A stretch of DNA of 64,000 bases from positions 4,489,067 through 4,553,066 of the forward strand of contig CP060294.1 in NCBI GenBank assembly GCA_014302835.1. The letters are read 5' to 3'. This document shows, piece after piece, positions 51,207 to 60,169 of this stretch. The position numbers and the translations under genes are program-made. How positions within the stretch are numbered: position 1 is the stretch's first letter; the number at the start of each line of letters is the position of its first letter. Origin of the DNA: Pedobacter sp. PAMC26386. GTDB taxonomy: Bacteria > Bacteroidota > Bacteroidia > Sphingobacteriales > Sphingobacteriaceae. The notes beneath the pieces are model-generated. The model was given only the letters and a program-made list of their open reading frames with translations, searched no databases and was not told where the DNA came from.

Positions 51207-51228
51207 GGTTGTCGGTTTGGTTGTCGGT
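51207..51228. repeat. Direct repeat near the integrase stub (possible arm-type integrase sites)
   Basis: GGTTGTCGGT occurs twice, at 51207-51216 and 51219-51228, between the integrase start and tRNA-Arg. Short direct repeats in this position are typical of integrase arm-binding sites; the role is inferred. Confidence 0.4.
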
Positions 51229-51251
51229 ATATCGCTGTTATCTCTAAAATG

Positions 51252-51290
51252 ATAAAACACAAACAGCCTCCACGATCTGTAAAGGCTGCT
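51252..51290 (-). terminator. Terminator after metG-tRNA-Arg
   Basis: On the minus strand CAGCCT (complement of 51283-51288) pairs with AGGCTG (complement of 51264-51269) around a 13-nt loop, followed by TTTGTGTTTTATC. It lies 28 bases past the tRNA 3' end. Confidence 0.55.
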
Positions 51291-51315
51291 TATGATGTTT
51301 AAAATGTTATTAAAG

Positions 51316-51387
51316 TGGTCCCGACGAGAATCGAACTCATATCTAAAGTTTAGGAAACTTCTATTCTATCCGTTGAACTACGGGACC
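51316..51387 (-). tRNA. tRNA-Arg, anticodon CCT
   Basis: The minus strand folds as a cloverleaf. Acceptor GGTCCCG pairs with CGGGACC plus discriminator A, the D arm contains AACGGATA, and the anticodon stem GAAGT/ACTTT holds the loop TTCCTAA with CCT. The T arm is ATGAG-TTCGATT-CTCGT. 72 nt without an encoded CCA. It starts 4 bases after the metG stop, so the two are probably cotranscribed. It is the presumed attachment site of an integrative island whose integrase stub lies just downstream. Confidence 0.95.
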
Positions 51388-51391
51388 AGTA

Positions 51392-53500
51392 CTACCTGAT
51401 TACACTTCCACTAACATGGTTTTGTAAAGGCGATACAAAAGTAAGTTTTCCATCTGAATTTTCAGACATTAAAATCATCCCCTGAGACAAAATTCCTTTG
51501 ATTTCTCTTGGAGCAAGATTGATCAGTAAGCTAACCTGTTGACCAACTACCTCTTCTGGCGTAAAATATTCTGCAATTCCAGAAACTACTGTACGTTCAT
51601 CTAATCCTGTATCTAATGTAAGTTTCAATAATTTTTTAGTCTTCTCTACCTTTTCAGCGGCGATAATAGTCGCTACTCGAATATCCATTGCACTAAACTG
51701 ATCGAAATCAATATTTTCCTTAGCTGGAGAAACAACAACATTAGCCGCTATATTATCTACCTTACTTTGATTTAGCTTATCAATCTGAGTCTGCACATCA
51801 ATATCCTCTACCTTATCAAATAACAAAGCAGTCTCATTCAACTGGTGACCAGTCTGTAATAAATTCATTTTACCTGCATCTGCCCACAAATGTCCCTCAT
51901 GATTCAGCATTCCCCTTAGCTTATCCGCAGTAAAAGGTAAAAATGGCTCAATTAAAATCTCAAGACTCGCAACAATTTGCAAACTGATATTTAAGATCGT
52001 TCTAACCCTGTTCTCATCTGATTTAATAACTTTCCACGGTTCAGTTTCTGCCAGGTACTTATTCCCTAAACGAGCAACATTCATCACCTCGGTTAAAGCC
52101 TCTCTAAATCTATAAACCTCAATAGAAGCACCAATTTTTGCAGGATATAAAGCCAACTCATCAATCACCTGCTGATCCAGCACATTCAACTCCATTAGCG
52201 CAGGTACCTTGCCATCAAAGTACTTGTGGGTTAGTACAACCACTCTATTAATGAAGTTGCCTAATACCGCAACCAATTCATTATTGTTTCTCGCCTGAAA
52301 ATCTTTCCAGGTAAAATCATTATCCTTAGTTTCAGGAGCCGTCGCTGTTAAAACATAACGCAATACATCCTGTTTATCTTTAAATTCAAGCAAATATTCA
52401 TTCAACCACACTGCCCAATTTTTAGAAGTAGAAATCTTTTGCCCTTCTAAATTCAGAAATTCATTTGCAGGGACATTATCAGCAAGGATGTAATCGCCAT
52501 GAGCCATTAACATTGCCGGAAAAATAATACAATGGAATACAATATTATCTTTTCCAATAAAATGCACCAATTTCGTAGAATCATCTTTCCAATAGTCTTC
52601 CCAACTTCCTTTTTCTATACCATCCTTGTTCAAATAATACTCATCCGCTTTAGGATTGGCACCTTCCATACCAGCGAAACTGAACAACTCTTTCGTTGCA
52701 GAGATATAACCAATTGGTGCGTCAAACCAAACGTACAATACTTTCCCTTCAGCATCCTTCACTGGAACTTTTACACCCCAGTCCAGATCCCTGGTCATTG
52801 CCCTTGGCTGCAAGCCTGCATTTAACCAGCTTTGACACTGACCAGAAACATTCGGTTTCCACTCTGGATGTCCTTCAATATAAGTTCTTAACTGTGCTTC
52901 ATACTTCTCTAATGGCAGGAACCAGTTCTTAGTCTCCTTACGAACCGGAGGCTCACCAGACAGCGTTGATTTAGGGTTAATCAGGTCAGTCGCATTTAAA
53001 GTACTTCCGCAATTTTCGCACTGATCTCCGTAAGCATTCTCATGACCACATTTTGGACAAGTCCCTGTGATATAACGGTCTGCCAGAAAAGTCTGTGCTT
53101 TCTCATCATAATACTGCTCTGTTACTTCTTCAGTAAATACATCCTTATCATAAAGCGTTTTAAAGAAATCAGATGCCGTTTCATGATGCATTGGAGAAGA
53201 GGTCCGGTGATAGATATCAAAAGACACACCAAACTCCTTAAAAGAATCTCCGATAATTTTATGATACTTATCAACCACAACCTGTGGAGTAACACCTTCT
53301 TTTTTAGCCTTTAATGTAATAGGTACACCATTCTCATCAGAGCCGCAAATAAACTTAACGTCTCTTTTATTTGAACGCAGGTAACGCACGTAAGTATCAG
53401 CAGGCAAATAAACACCAGCTAAATGCCCAATGTGCACAGGACCATTTGTATAGGGTAATGCCGCCGTAACGGTATATCTTTTTATTTTACTGTTATCCAA
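51392..53500 (-). CDS. metG: Methionyl-tRNA synthetase
   Basis: Charges tRNA-Met in the cytoplasm. 702 residues. Class I signatures are present: HIGHLAG (about 22-28) and the KMSKS-type loop LEGQKISTSKN (about 348-358). The zinc knuckle reads CPKCGHENAYGDQCENCG (about 147-164). The C-terminal tRNA-binding domain (about 600-702, DIRVATIIAAEKVEKTKKLL and LINLAPREIKGILSQGMIL) is the Trbp111-like dimerisation domain. The tRNA-Arg gene follows 4 bases after the stop. It is divergent from the LD-carboxypeptidase gene. Confidence 0.97.
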   Translation of the reverse strand: MDNSKIKRYTVTAALPYTNGPVHIGHLAGVYLPADTYVRYLRSNKRDVKFICGSDENGVPITLKAKKEGVTPQVVVDKYHKIIGDSFKEFGVSFDIYHRTSSPMHHETASDFFKTLYDKDVFTEEVTEQYYDEKAQTFLADRYITGTCPKCGHENAYGDQCENCGSTLNATDLINPKSTLSGEPPVRKETKNWFLPLEKYEAQLRTYIEGHPEWKPNVSGQCQSWLNAGLQPRAMTRDLDWGVKVPVKDAEGKVLYVWFDAPIGYISATKELFSFAGMEGANPKADEYYLNKDGIEKGSWEDYWKDDSTKLVHFIGKDNIVFHCIIFPAMLMAHGDYILADNVPANEFLNLEGQKISTSKNWAVWLNEYLLEFKDKQDVLRYVLTATAPETKDNDFTWKDFQARNNNELVAVLGNFINRVVVLTHKYFDGKVPALMELNVLDQQVIDELALYPAKIGASIEVYRFREALTEVMNVARLGNKYLAETEPWKVIKSDENRVRTILNISLQIVASLEILIEPFLPFTADKLRGMLNHEGHLWADAGKMNLLQTGHQLNETALLFDKVEDIDVQTQIDKLNQSKVDNIAANVVVSPAKENIDFDQFSAMDIRVATIIAAEKVEKTKKLLKLTLDTGLDERTVVSGIAEYFTPEEVVGQQVSLLINLAPREIKGILSQGMILMSENSDGKLTFVSPLQNHVSGSVIR

Positions 53501-53540
53501 AACTATTTTTATTATTTTGTCAAAGATAAGAGTTTTACCA

Positions 53541-54440
53541 ATGATTAAACAGCCGCCCTACTTAAAAAAAGGAGACAAAATTGCGATTGTCTGCCCCGCC
53601 AACAAATTAAAGAAATCTATTGCTTCAGCAATTGCCTTATTAGAAGATTGGGGACTACAGGTAATAATCGGAAAAAGTGTTCACAGTGAACATTTTAATT
53701 TTGCAGGAGACGATGATTTAAGGGCATCAGACCTACAATCATTTTTAGATGACAAAAGCATAAAAGCCATTCTTGCTGCAAGAGGCGGCTATGGCGGTAT
53801 CCGGATTATCGACAAATTAGACTTCAGCATCTTTAAAGAAAGTCCAAAATGGATTGTTGGCTTCAGTGATACAACGACATTTCTCTCTCACGCAAATTCA
53901 GCTCTTAATACCCAAAGCATTCATGGTCAAATGCCTGCCTCTTATGAGGGCGGAAGCCCCTTATCATTAGAAACGTTAAGGAAAGCTCTTTTTGGAGAAA
54001 ATCTCAAATATCTTTACACCAGTACCTTTCCAAATCGCGCTGGTCAGGCAGAAGCTGTTTTAATTGGAGGGAATTTATCACTCCTGGTTGCAATGACAGG
54101 CTCAATTTCTGAAATGGATTATACAAATAAAATTTTATTCCTAGAGGATGTGGGTGAACAGGAATATGCCATAGACCGAATGCTGCGCATGATGAAACGC
54201 AGCGGAAAATTAGCCCATTTAAAAGGCTTAATTATCGGAGCCTTTAATAACATCGAACCACAGGAAATTCCTTTTGGACAGACTCCAGAGGAGCTTATTT
54301 TGGAGATTGTCAGCGAATATGATTATCCCGTTTGTTTTAATTTTCCTGTAGGTCATATTCCAGATAACCAGGCATTGATTATTGGCCGCAATGCAATTCT
54401 TCATGTTAAAAGCCATGAAGTAACGCTGTCGTATCAATAA
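53541..54440 (+). CDS. LD-carboxypeptidase (peptidase S66 family)
   Basis: 299 residues from ATG 53541 (MIKQPPYLKKGDKIAIVCPA); a TTG at 53517 is a less likely start. Cleaves the L-D bond of murein tetrapeptides in cell-wall recycling, as LdcA does. Seen: AARGGYGG (about 80-87) leading to the nucleophile region, IVGFSDTTTFL with the catalytic serine near 111, and VLIGGNLSLLVAMTGS, GHIPDNQALIIG with the C-terminal Glu/His partners. Cytoplasmic, with no signal peptide. Confidence 0.9.
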   Translation: MIKQPPYLKKGDKIAIVCPANKLKKSIASAIALLEDWGLQVIIGKSVHSEHFNFAGDDDLRASDLQSFLDDKSIKAILAARGGYGGIRIIDKLDFSIFKESPKWIVGFSDTTTFLSHANSALNTQSIHGQMPASYEGGSPLSLETLRKALFGENLKYLYTSTFPNRAGQAEAVLIGGNLSLLVAMTGSISEMDYTNKILFLEDVGEQEYAIDRMLRMMKRSGKLAHLKGLIIGAFNNIEPQEIPFGQTPEELILEIVSEYDYPVCFNFPVGHIPDNQALIIGRNAILHVKSHEVTLSYQ

Positions 54441-54473
54441 ATTATCAAAGGCATCATAATATATAAAAACGAC

Positions 54474-54518
54474 TTAAAAGGAACGAGCCCGATAAAATAT
54501 CGGGCTCGTTCCTTTTAA
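54474..54518. terminator. GAGCCCGATA-type bidirectional terminator (dispersed repeat, copy 2)
   Basis: 21-base perfect arms (54474-54494 and 54498-54518) around AAA, with A/T tracts outside. It lies between the convergent LD-carboxypeptidase and SusD-like genes. The central 23 bases are identical to the hairpin at 47679-47717. Confidence 0.85.
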
Positions 54519-54554
54519 ATATTAGTACTTAGAACTATCCAGTTTTTGGAAAGA

Positions 54555-56036
54555 TTACTTTTTAGTAGCCCACCAAACTGGAGTATACAGAGGTAAACTA
54601 CCAGGGAAGTTGCTATTAGAAAGTGCTTCACTACTTGGATATAACATACGCTGTGGCATTCTGTTTCCCCCTAATTGAGAAGCTACAGATAACACAAGAA
54701 ATGTTGGATATCCTGTTCTGCGATATTCAGTCCAGGCCTCAAAACCCTGAAAACCATTTAAAGCATAGTACTTCTGGGTAATAATCGCTTTAACTTTACC
54801 TTCAACGTCAGCAGCACTGGTTAATGCTAACAATCCATCTGGAGCAGTTGCAGTATATGCTGCAGCATCTGCTGGATTTCCTGTAGCAGAGAAACTTGCA
54901 CTGATACCTTGTGTATATAATGTATTTACATCACCAGCTGCATATCCTCTGGCAACAGCTTCTGCCTGAAGGAAATAACTCTCAGCAGCCGAGAATAATT
55001 TAACAGGAGCAGTAGCCGATGCAGTAAGAAGTGGATCAGCTCCAACCAATGCAGTAGGAATAGAAACAACCGAACCAGCGTTTGCCTGGTAACTACCTTG
55101 TGGGATAGCAGTGATCTTAGTCTGGTCACCAGTTGCAATCGGATTATAGAATTTAAGCAATCTTGTATCGTTGTTTTTCACATAAGCATCAACAGCTGTT
55201 TTACTCGCTACTAAATTCTGTGTTCTGCTCAATCCAACCATCTCATTATATAGCGGGTTTTCATTCCCACCGATAGTTAAATACTTAATTGCTGCATCTT
55301 CAGTCAAAAAAGTCGGGCTAGCTGCATATAATGCAGTAATACCAGCATTAGCTTTAGCTGGGTTAACATAAGCAATTCTTAAATAAGCTTTAAGCTTCAG
55401 CGTATTTGCGAATGCTTTCCACTTTACAGCACTTCCATTAAAAACTAGATCCTGACTACCAGGAGACAGAGGTGACGTTACACTTAGTAAAGCAACACCT
55501 TTATCAATAAATTTAAAGATACTATCATAAACTATTTCCTGGCTTTGATAATGAGGCGCAGGATATTTAGCATAATTTACTGCCTCAGCAACTGGAATAT
55601 CACCAAATGCATCAGTAGTAACCTGAACTGTATATGCTTTCATAAGATAAGCAATACCTCTAGTATACTCAATGTTAGGAGTTTTATCATTAATAATAGC
55701 CTCCGAATTAACCAAAGCATTACGGTAAATAGTTAACCATGGTCTGTCAAAAGCAGTATTTGCCAGATTATATTGGTCAATCGTTTTGTACTGTCCAGAG
55801 TTTGGACTTTGTGTCCAGTACTGAGCCCAGATACCACCATATACTTGAAATGCATTTCCGACAAGCTGTCCAACTGCAGCCTGTACAGTAGGTAAAAGCA
55901 AGTTAGGGTCAGCACTATCCGGATTGTTTGGGTTCTGATTAATATCTAAAAATTTCTTACACCCTGAAAATCCAATCACGGCAATAAAAAGCAGAAGTAA
56001 TAACTTCTTAGGATTAATAATATTATTCGTTCTCAT
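54555..56036 (-). CDS. SusD/RagB-family nutrient-binding lipoprotein
   Basis: 493 residues. Signal peptide with lipobox (LFIAVIGFSGCKKFLDINQNPN, Cys about 26). Then SusD-like TPR helices (AVGQLVGNAFQVYGGIWAQYW, KAYTVQVTTDAFGDIPVAEAVNYA) and the C-terminal EAWTEYRRTGYPTFLVL, RMLYPSSEA, PVWWATKK. Surface-exposed lid that captures a ligand for the partner SusC channel. It follows SusC by 17 bp. It belongs to the SusD-like (PF12771-type) branch common in Sphingobacteriaceae; the ligand is unknown. Confidence 0.93.
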   Translation of the reverse strand: MRTNNIINPKKLLLLLFIAVIGFSGCKKFLDINQNPNNPDSADPNLLLPTVQAAVGQLVGNAFQVYGGIWAQYWTQSPNSGQYKTIDQYNLANTAFDRPWLTIYRNALVNSEAIINDKTPNIEYTRGIAYLMKAYTVQVTTDAFGDIPVAEAVNYAKYPAPHYQSQEIVYDSIFKFIDKGVALLSVTSPLSPGSQDLVFNGSAVKWKAFANTLKLKAYLRIAYVNPAKANAGITALYAASPTFLTEDAAIKYLTIGGNENPLYNEMVGLSRTQNLVASKTAVDAYVKNNDTRLLKFYNPIATGDQTKITAIPQGSYQANAGSVVSIPTALVGADPLLTASATAPVKLFSAAESYFLQAEAVARGYAAGDVNTLYTQGISASFSATGNPADAAAYTATAPDGLLALTSAADVEGKVKAIITQKYYALNGFQGFEAWTEYRRTGYPTFLVLSVASQLGGNRMPQRMLYPSSEALSNSNFPGSLPLYTPVWWATKK

Positions 56037-56053
56037 AATAATTGAGTTTTTTT

Positions 56054-59000
56054 TTAGAATGAAACTTTTAAATTAACACCGTAGTTACGAAGCGAAGGTT
56101 GAGCAGTAAAGTCAAAACCTTGCAAGTTACCTGCACCAGCAGAGTTAACTTCCGGATCAGCATATTGATTCGATTTTGGAGTCCAGATAAATAAATTATT
56201 ACCAAAAACGCCCACCGACAATGCGCCAAATGGAGTACGTCTTAATTGATCCTTAGTGAACGCATAAGAAATATTTGCCGAACGTAATTTTACATAAGAA
56301 GCATCAACAATGTTTGTTCCCGGATTTAAACTTCCACCATAGTAATCCTGTTTATTGTAAGTAACAGAAGTATTTGGAACACTATTACCAGCAGCATCTA
56401 AGGTAACTGAGTTTGGCCAGATTAGGTTAAATCTTTCTCCACCTGTTTCGGCAGAAGTTCCAACAAATGCCAGTGTGCTTTTAGTTCTTGAATAGAATAC
56501 ACCACCATGTTTCATGTCAAACAACATTCCAAAGGTAAGTTGTTTATAACGGAAATTTGTTCCGAATGAAGCCTGGAATTTAGGATTATAACTTCCTAGA
56601 TATTGTGCCTGAGAAGTTGGCAAAGGACGACCAGTTTTAGGATCAACAACTGTTCTTCCTTGTGCATCTTTTAGATTGTCAACTGCATAGAACTCACCAT
56701 ATGGTCTTCCCACAGCAGCTACAGCAGTTATACCTGAAGCACCACCTGGAATACTGATTTGTTCAACTCCTGGTAATAGAGATACTACTAAACTGTTATT
56801 TTTAGTGAACGTACCATAAAGTTCCCAGTTTACATTTGTTGATTTAACAACAGTTCCTCTTAAACTCAATTCAATACCTTTATTCTGAATCTGACCTGCA
56901 TTTACTAAAGCAAAACCATATCCTGTCGAGTTAGGAATTGGAACAGCAATAATCTGATCTTTCGAATTGTTTTTATAATAACTGAAATCTACAGAGATTC
57001 TGCTATCAAAAAATCCAAGTTCTGTACCTACTTCAAAAGAAGAAGTTTTTTCTGGCTTCAGGTTATTATTCCCAATTGTAGGACTGGCAGTTAATCCAGC
57101 CACATTACCAAATGGGAAAGTAGTATTTCCAAAGTTTCCGTTAATCAATCCTCTTGAGTATGTTGTATATAACTGATAAGGATCAGTATCATTACCTACC
57201 TGTGCCCAGCTTGATCTAACTTTACCGTAGCTTAACCAGTTATTAACTGACGAATTCTTTAATAACTCAGAGAATACGAATGATGCACTAACACTTGGAT
57301 AAAAGAATGAATTATTTTGTGGAGGCAAAGTAGAAGACCAGTCATTTCTAGCTGTTCCTTCTAAGAAAAGGAAGTTTTTATAAGACAAGTTTAAATCTGC
57401 ATATAAACCGACTAATCTTCTTCTGCTTATGTTATCTAAAATAACATTCACTGGTCCATTACTGTTAGCAAGATTATACCATCCTGGAACTACTAAACCA
57501 CCAGATGAATTCGTCGCAGTTAGCAATGAGTTTGCCGATCTTTGGCGAACATTGTTTCCGACCATAAAAGATCCTTCAAAATCCTCATTGAATTTATGAC
57601 GGGCCGTGATCATTAAATCATGCACCAACTCAGTAACATTATACTGGTCAATTTCATATAAACCATTACCTGTTCTGATATTACTACCAGAGTAAGGTGC
57701 ATTATCACCAGCAGCAGGAGTAAAGCTATATTTTGGCGCTAAAGTTCTACGACGGTCAGAGTAAGTATCTATACCGACTCTTTCTGTTACATCAAGCCAT
57801 TTTAATGGTTTGTATGCAAGGTTAACGTTACCAGTTACACGGCTTACATCATTAAGGTTATCAAAATTTTGAAGTACCCAATATGGATTCAGCGTATAAG
57901 CACCGTAATATCCATACGATTTATTTTGAACAACACCATTTGCGTCAGTGTAGCCATAACCATTGTATTTGTTAGTCAAATCTTTTCCACCAACTAAACT
58001 AATATCTCTTGGTGACTGCAATACGTTATTGTATACAGATGAAGCACCCTGACCACCAGCAACCTGGTTAGCACTGATTTTACTGTAGTTAAAAGACACG
58101 CCTGCTGAAAATTTATTATTAAAATCAGCTGTACCATTAAATCTTACGCCATATTTATTGAAAACATCTTTATCACCAGGGAAAACACCATTAGAATTTA
58201 ATCCGTTCAAGCCTAAATAAAAAGTTGTTTTCTCACCACCGCCAGAAAGACTTAAGTTATTATCTGTTGCGAAACCTGTATCAAAGAAATCGCGAACACT
58301 GTTCTTAACAGCAGAATACGCTTTTGTCTGACGAAAACCATCAATAGATTGACCCCAAGGCTGTACTACACCTGTAAAAGGAGCACCCCAGCTACCATTT
58401 TCTCTAAAATCTCCATTGTAAACAGGTTGACCATTTACGAAAATAGGTTTTCCTGTTACTTTATCAGCCTGATAGTAACCTTGACCATATTCGTTTTGAA
58501 AATCAGGTAATTTCAATACTGAAGAGAATGTATTTGAAGTATTAAAAGTAATGGAAGTTTTTTCAGCATTTTTAGTACCTCCTTTAGTCGTAATGATTAA
58601 AGCACCGTTTGATGCACGAGATCCGTAAAGAGCAGCAGCAGCAGGACCTTTCAATACCGTTACTGAAGCAATATCATCAGGATTAATATCATTACCTCTG
58701 TTTCCAAAGTCAACACTTGATAAAGAAGATGCACCAGCACTTGCTGAACTACCAGCTCCACCAATGATACTAGAGTTATCTACAGGAACCCCATCAACAA
58801 CAATAAGCGCCTGGTTAGATCCTGAAATAGAAGATCCACCGCGAAGCACAACTCTTGATGAACTACCAGGTGAATTAGAAGAAGTTGAGATATTTACACC
58901 CGCTACTTTACCAACTAAAGAGTTGATTGCACTAGGGCTACCACTTTCAGTCAATTCCGCAGCCTTAATAGTTGGAGCAGAGTAACCTAAAGTTCTTTTT

Positions 59001-59344
59001 TCTCTTTTAATCGCATTAGCAGTTACTACAATCTCACCCAATGATTTAGAGTCTGATAATAAACTAACACTAATTACATTTCCGGTTCTCAGCGGAACAA
59101 ATTGAGAAACGTAACCAATTGAGGTGAATTCAATACCAGTAGCACCTGCTGGCAATTTGATTGCATACTTTCCGTCAGATCCAGTTTGAGCGCCACCTTG
59201 GCCTCCTCTGATTTTGACACTGACACCAGGAATAGGTTGCCCATCATCCTTCCCAGTAACAGTACCTGTTATTGTCCTTTCCTGAGCCAATGCAGCTACT
59301 GCAAAAGACAGAAACAAGAATAAACTTAGTATAAGTTTTTTCAT
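56054..59344 (-). CDS. SusC/RagA-family TonB-dependent outer-membrane transporter
   Basis: 1,096 residues with a signal peptide (LILSLFLFLSFAVAALAQE). A carboxypeptidase-regulatory-like domain (about 22-100, TVTGKDDGQPIPGVSVKI) and a TonB plug (about 115-230) with SAINSLVGKVAGVNI and ALIVVDGVPVDNS, then a 22-strand barrel ending in the C-terminal phenylalanine (LKVSF). It imports an oligomer captured by SusD using TonB energy. No CAZyme, sulfatase or regulator is in the locus, so the substrate is open. Confidence 0.94.
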   Translation of the reverse strand: MKKLILSLFLFLSFAVAALAQERTITGTVTGKDDGQPIPGVSVKIRGGQGGAQTGSDGKYAIKLPAGATGIEFTSIGYVSQFVPLRTGNVISVSLLSDSKSLGEIVVTANAIKREKRTLGYSAPTIKAAELTESGSPSAINSLVGKVAGVNISTSSNSPGSSSRVVLRGGSSISGSNQALIVVDGVPVDNSSIIGGAGSSASAGASSLSSVDFGNRGNDINPDDIASVTVLKGPAAAALYGSRASNGALIITTKGGTKNAEKTSITFNTSNTFSSVLKLPDFQNEYGQGYYQADKVTGKPIFVNGQPVYNGDFRENGSWGAPFTGVVQPWGQSIDGFRQTKAYSAVKNSVRDFFDTGFATDNNLSLSGGGEKTTFYLGLNGLNSNGVFPGDKDVFNKYGVRFNGTADFNNKFSAGVSFNYSKISANQVAGGQGASSVYNNVLQSPRDISLVGGKDLTNKYNGYGYTDANGVVQNKSYGYYGAYTLNPYWVLQNFDNLNDVSRVTGNVNLAYKPLKWLDVTERVGIDTYSDRRRTLAPKYSFTPAAGDNAPYSGSNIRTGNGLYEIDQYNVTELVHDLMITARHKFNEDFEGSFMVGNNVRQRSANSLLTATNSSGGLVVPGWYNLANSNGPVNVILDNISRRRLVGLYADLNLSYKNFLFLEGTARNDWSSTLPPQNNSFFYPSVSASFVFSELLKNSSVNNWLSYGKVRSSWAQVGNDTDPYQLYTTYSRGLINGNFGNTTFPFGNVAGLTASPTIGNNNLKPEKTSSFEVGTELGFFDSRISVDFSYYKNNSKDQIIAVPIPNSTGYGFALVNAGQIQNKGIELSLRGTVVKSTNVNWELYGTFTKNNSLVVSLLPGVEQISIPGGASGITAVAAVGRPYGEFYAVDNLKDAQGRTVVDPKTGRPLPTSQAQYLGSYNPKFQASFGTNFRYKQLTFGMLFDMKHGGVFYSRTKSTLAFVGTSAETGGERFNLIWPNSVTLDAAGNSVPNTSVTYNKQDYYGGSLNPGTNIVDASYVKLRSANISYAFTKDQLRRTPFGALSVGVFGNNLFIWTPKSNQYADPEVNSAGAGNLQGFDFTAQPSLRNYGVNLKVSF

Positions 59345-59651
59345 AAAATTAATTGTCTAGGTTATTAATAAGTTAATAGGGTCCTAATATAAAGTAAAAT
59401 ATTCTGAATATTATGTTTTCCTGCTTTTTTACGTGTTACAACATAAAAATATTACAGCAAATAAAGGCTAAATAACAGGCTAAATCAAGCATTTCACTAA
59501 AAATATTTACACAAATCTACTGCAATTCAAGTACTTAACGCCCATCTCTTAATACTTAATCGGTTTAGCTTTGTCGAAACTTAAGTAAAACAAAAAACCC
59601 TGCACTATCCTTCGACAATGCAGGGTTTTAACTATAAATAGTCTTTATCTA
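59345..59651. other. Intergenic region upstream of the first SusC gene
   Basis: About 307 bp with no ORF. It should carry the SusC promoter on the minus strand, though I see no exact TAnnTTTG. Its right part holds a terminator (listed separately) for the lipoprotein gene ending at 59652. Confidence 0.4.
59591..59629 (-). terminator. Terminator after the second SusCD operon
   Basis: CCCTGCA and TGCAGGG (arms near 59598-59604 and 59619-59625) are perfect complements with A6 and T4 tracts outside; on the minus strand the stem is followed by a run of T. It ends the four-gene SusC-SusD-lipoprotein operon. Confidence 0.8.
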
Positions 59652-60155
59652 TTAGTGGTCATCGCCAACAAACCTAGTTCTGGCATAGCCTTTAAATTTG
59701 TAAGTTATTAAATTATTATCACTTGAGAACTTTACATCATACGAAATAGCATCAGTAACTGCCTTAGAAGAAGGACCTACGGCACCGTCCTTAACGATCT
59801 TGGCATTGGAAATAGTCACTTTATCAGTGGAACCGTTAACATCTGTTGCGCCTGTAGCAGAAAAGCTCAATCCCGCCACGTCAGCATTGGCCTTCAACTT
59901 AACTTGAGTATAACCATTAGTATCATCAAACCAAATCATATTAGGTTGATTATCCGCAGTATTATAAGTAGACATCTTATAATACTTTGTATTAACAGCA
60001 GGCGTTGGAGCACCAGGAGTTAAATCAACAACCTGAACCTGCACGTACCATTCATTTGCCAGACTTTGCACAGCAGTCCCCCCTGGATCTACATCTTTCT
60101 TACAAGATGTGAAAGCCAACACACATAGTGTTAATATATATAAGTATTTTTTCAT
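59652..60155 (-). CDS. SusCD-associated lipoprotein, lipid-binding hydrolase-like (PF12888-type)
   Basis: 167 residues. Signal peptide with lipobox (LYILTLCVLAFTSCKKD, Cys about 18). The mature start LANEWYVQVQVVDLTPG is characteristic of the Bacteroidota Lipid_bd family, a calycin-like beta-barrel, followed by strands such as KYYKMSTYNT and YDVKFSSDN. It probably sits at the cell surface as an accessory of the SusCD complex upstream. Function unknown; the family name comes from structural predictions. Last gene of the operon. Confidence 0.78.
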   Translation of the reverse strand: MKKYLYILTLCVLAFTSCKKDVDPGGTAVQSLANEWYVQVQVVDLTPGAPTPAVNTKYYKMSTYNTADNQPNMIWFDDTNGYTQVKLKANADVAGLSFSATGATDVNGSTDKVTISNAKIVKDGAVGPSSKAVTDAISYDVKFSSDNNLITYKFKGYARTRFVGDDH

Positions 60156-60169
60156 ATTAGCTATTTTAA

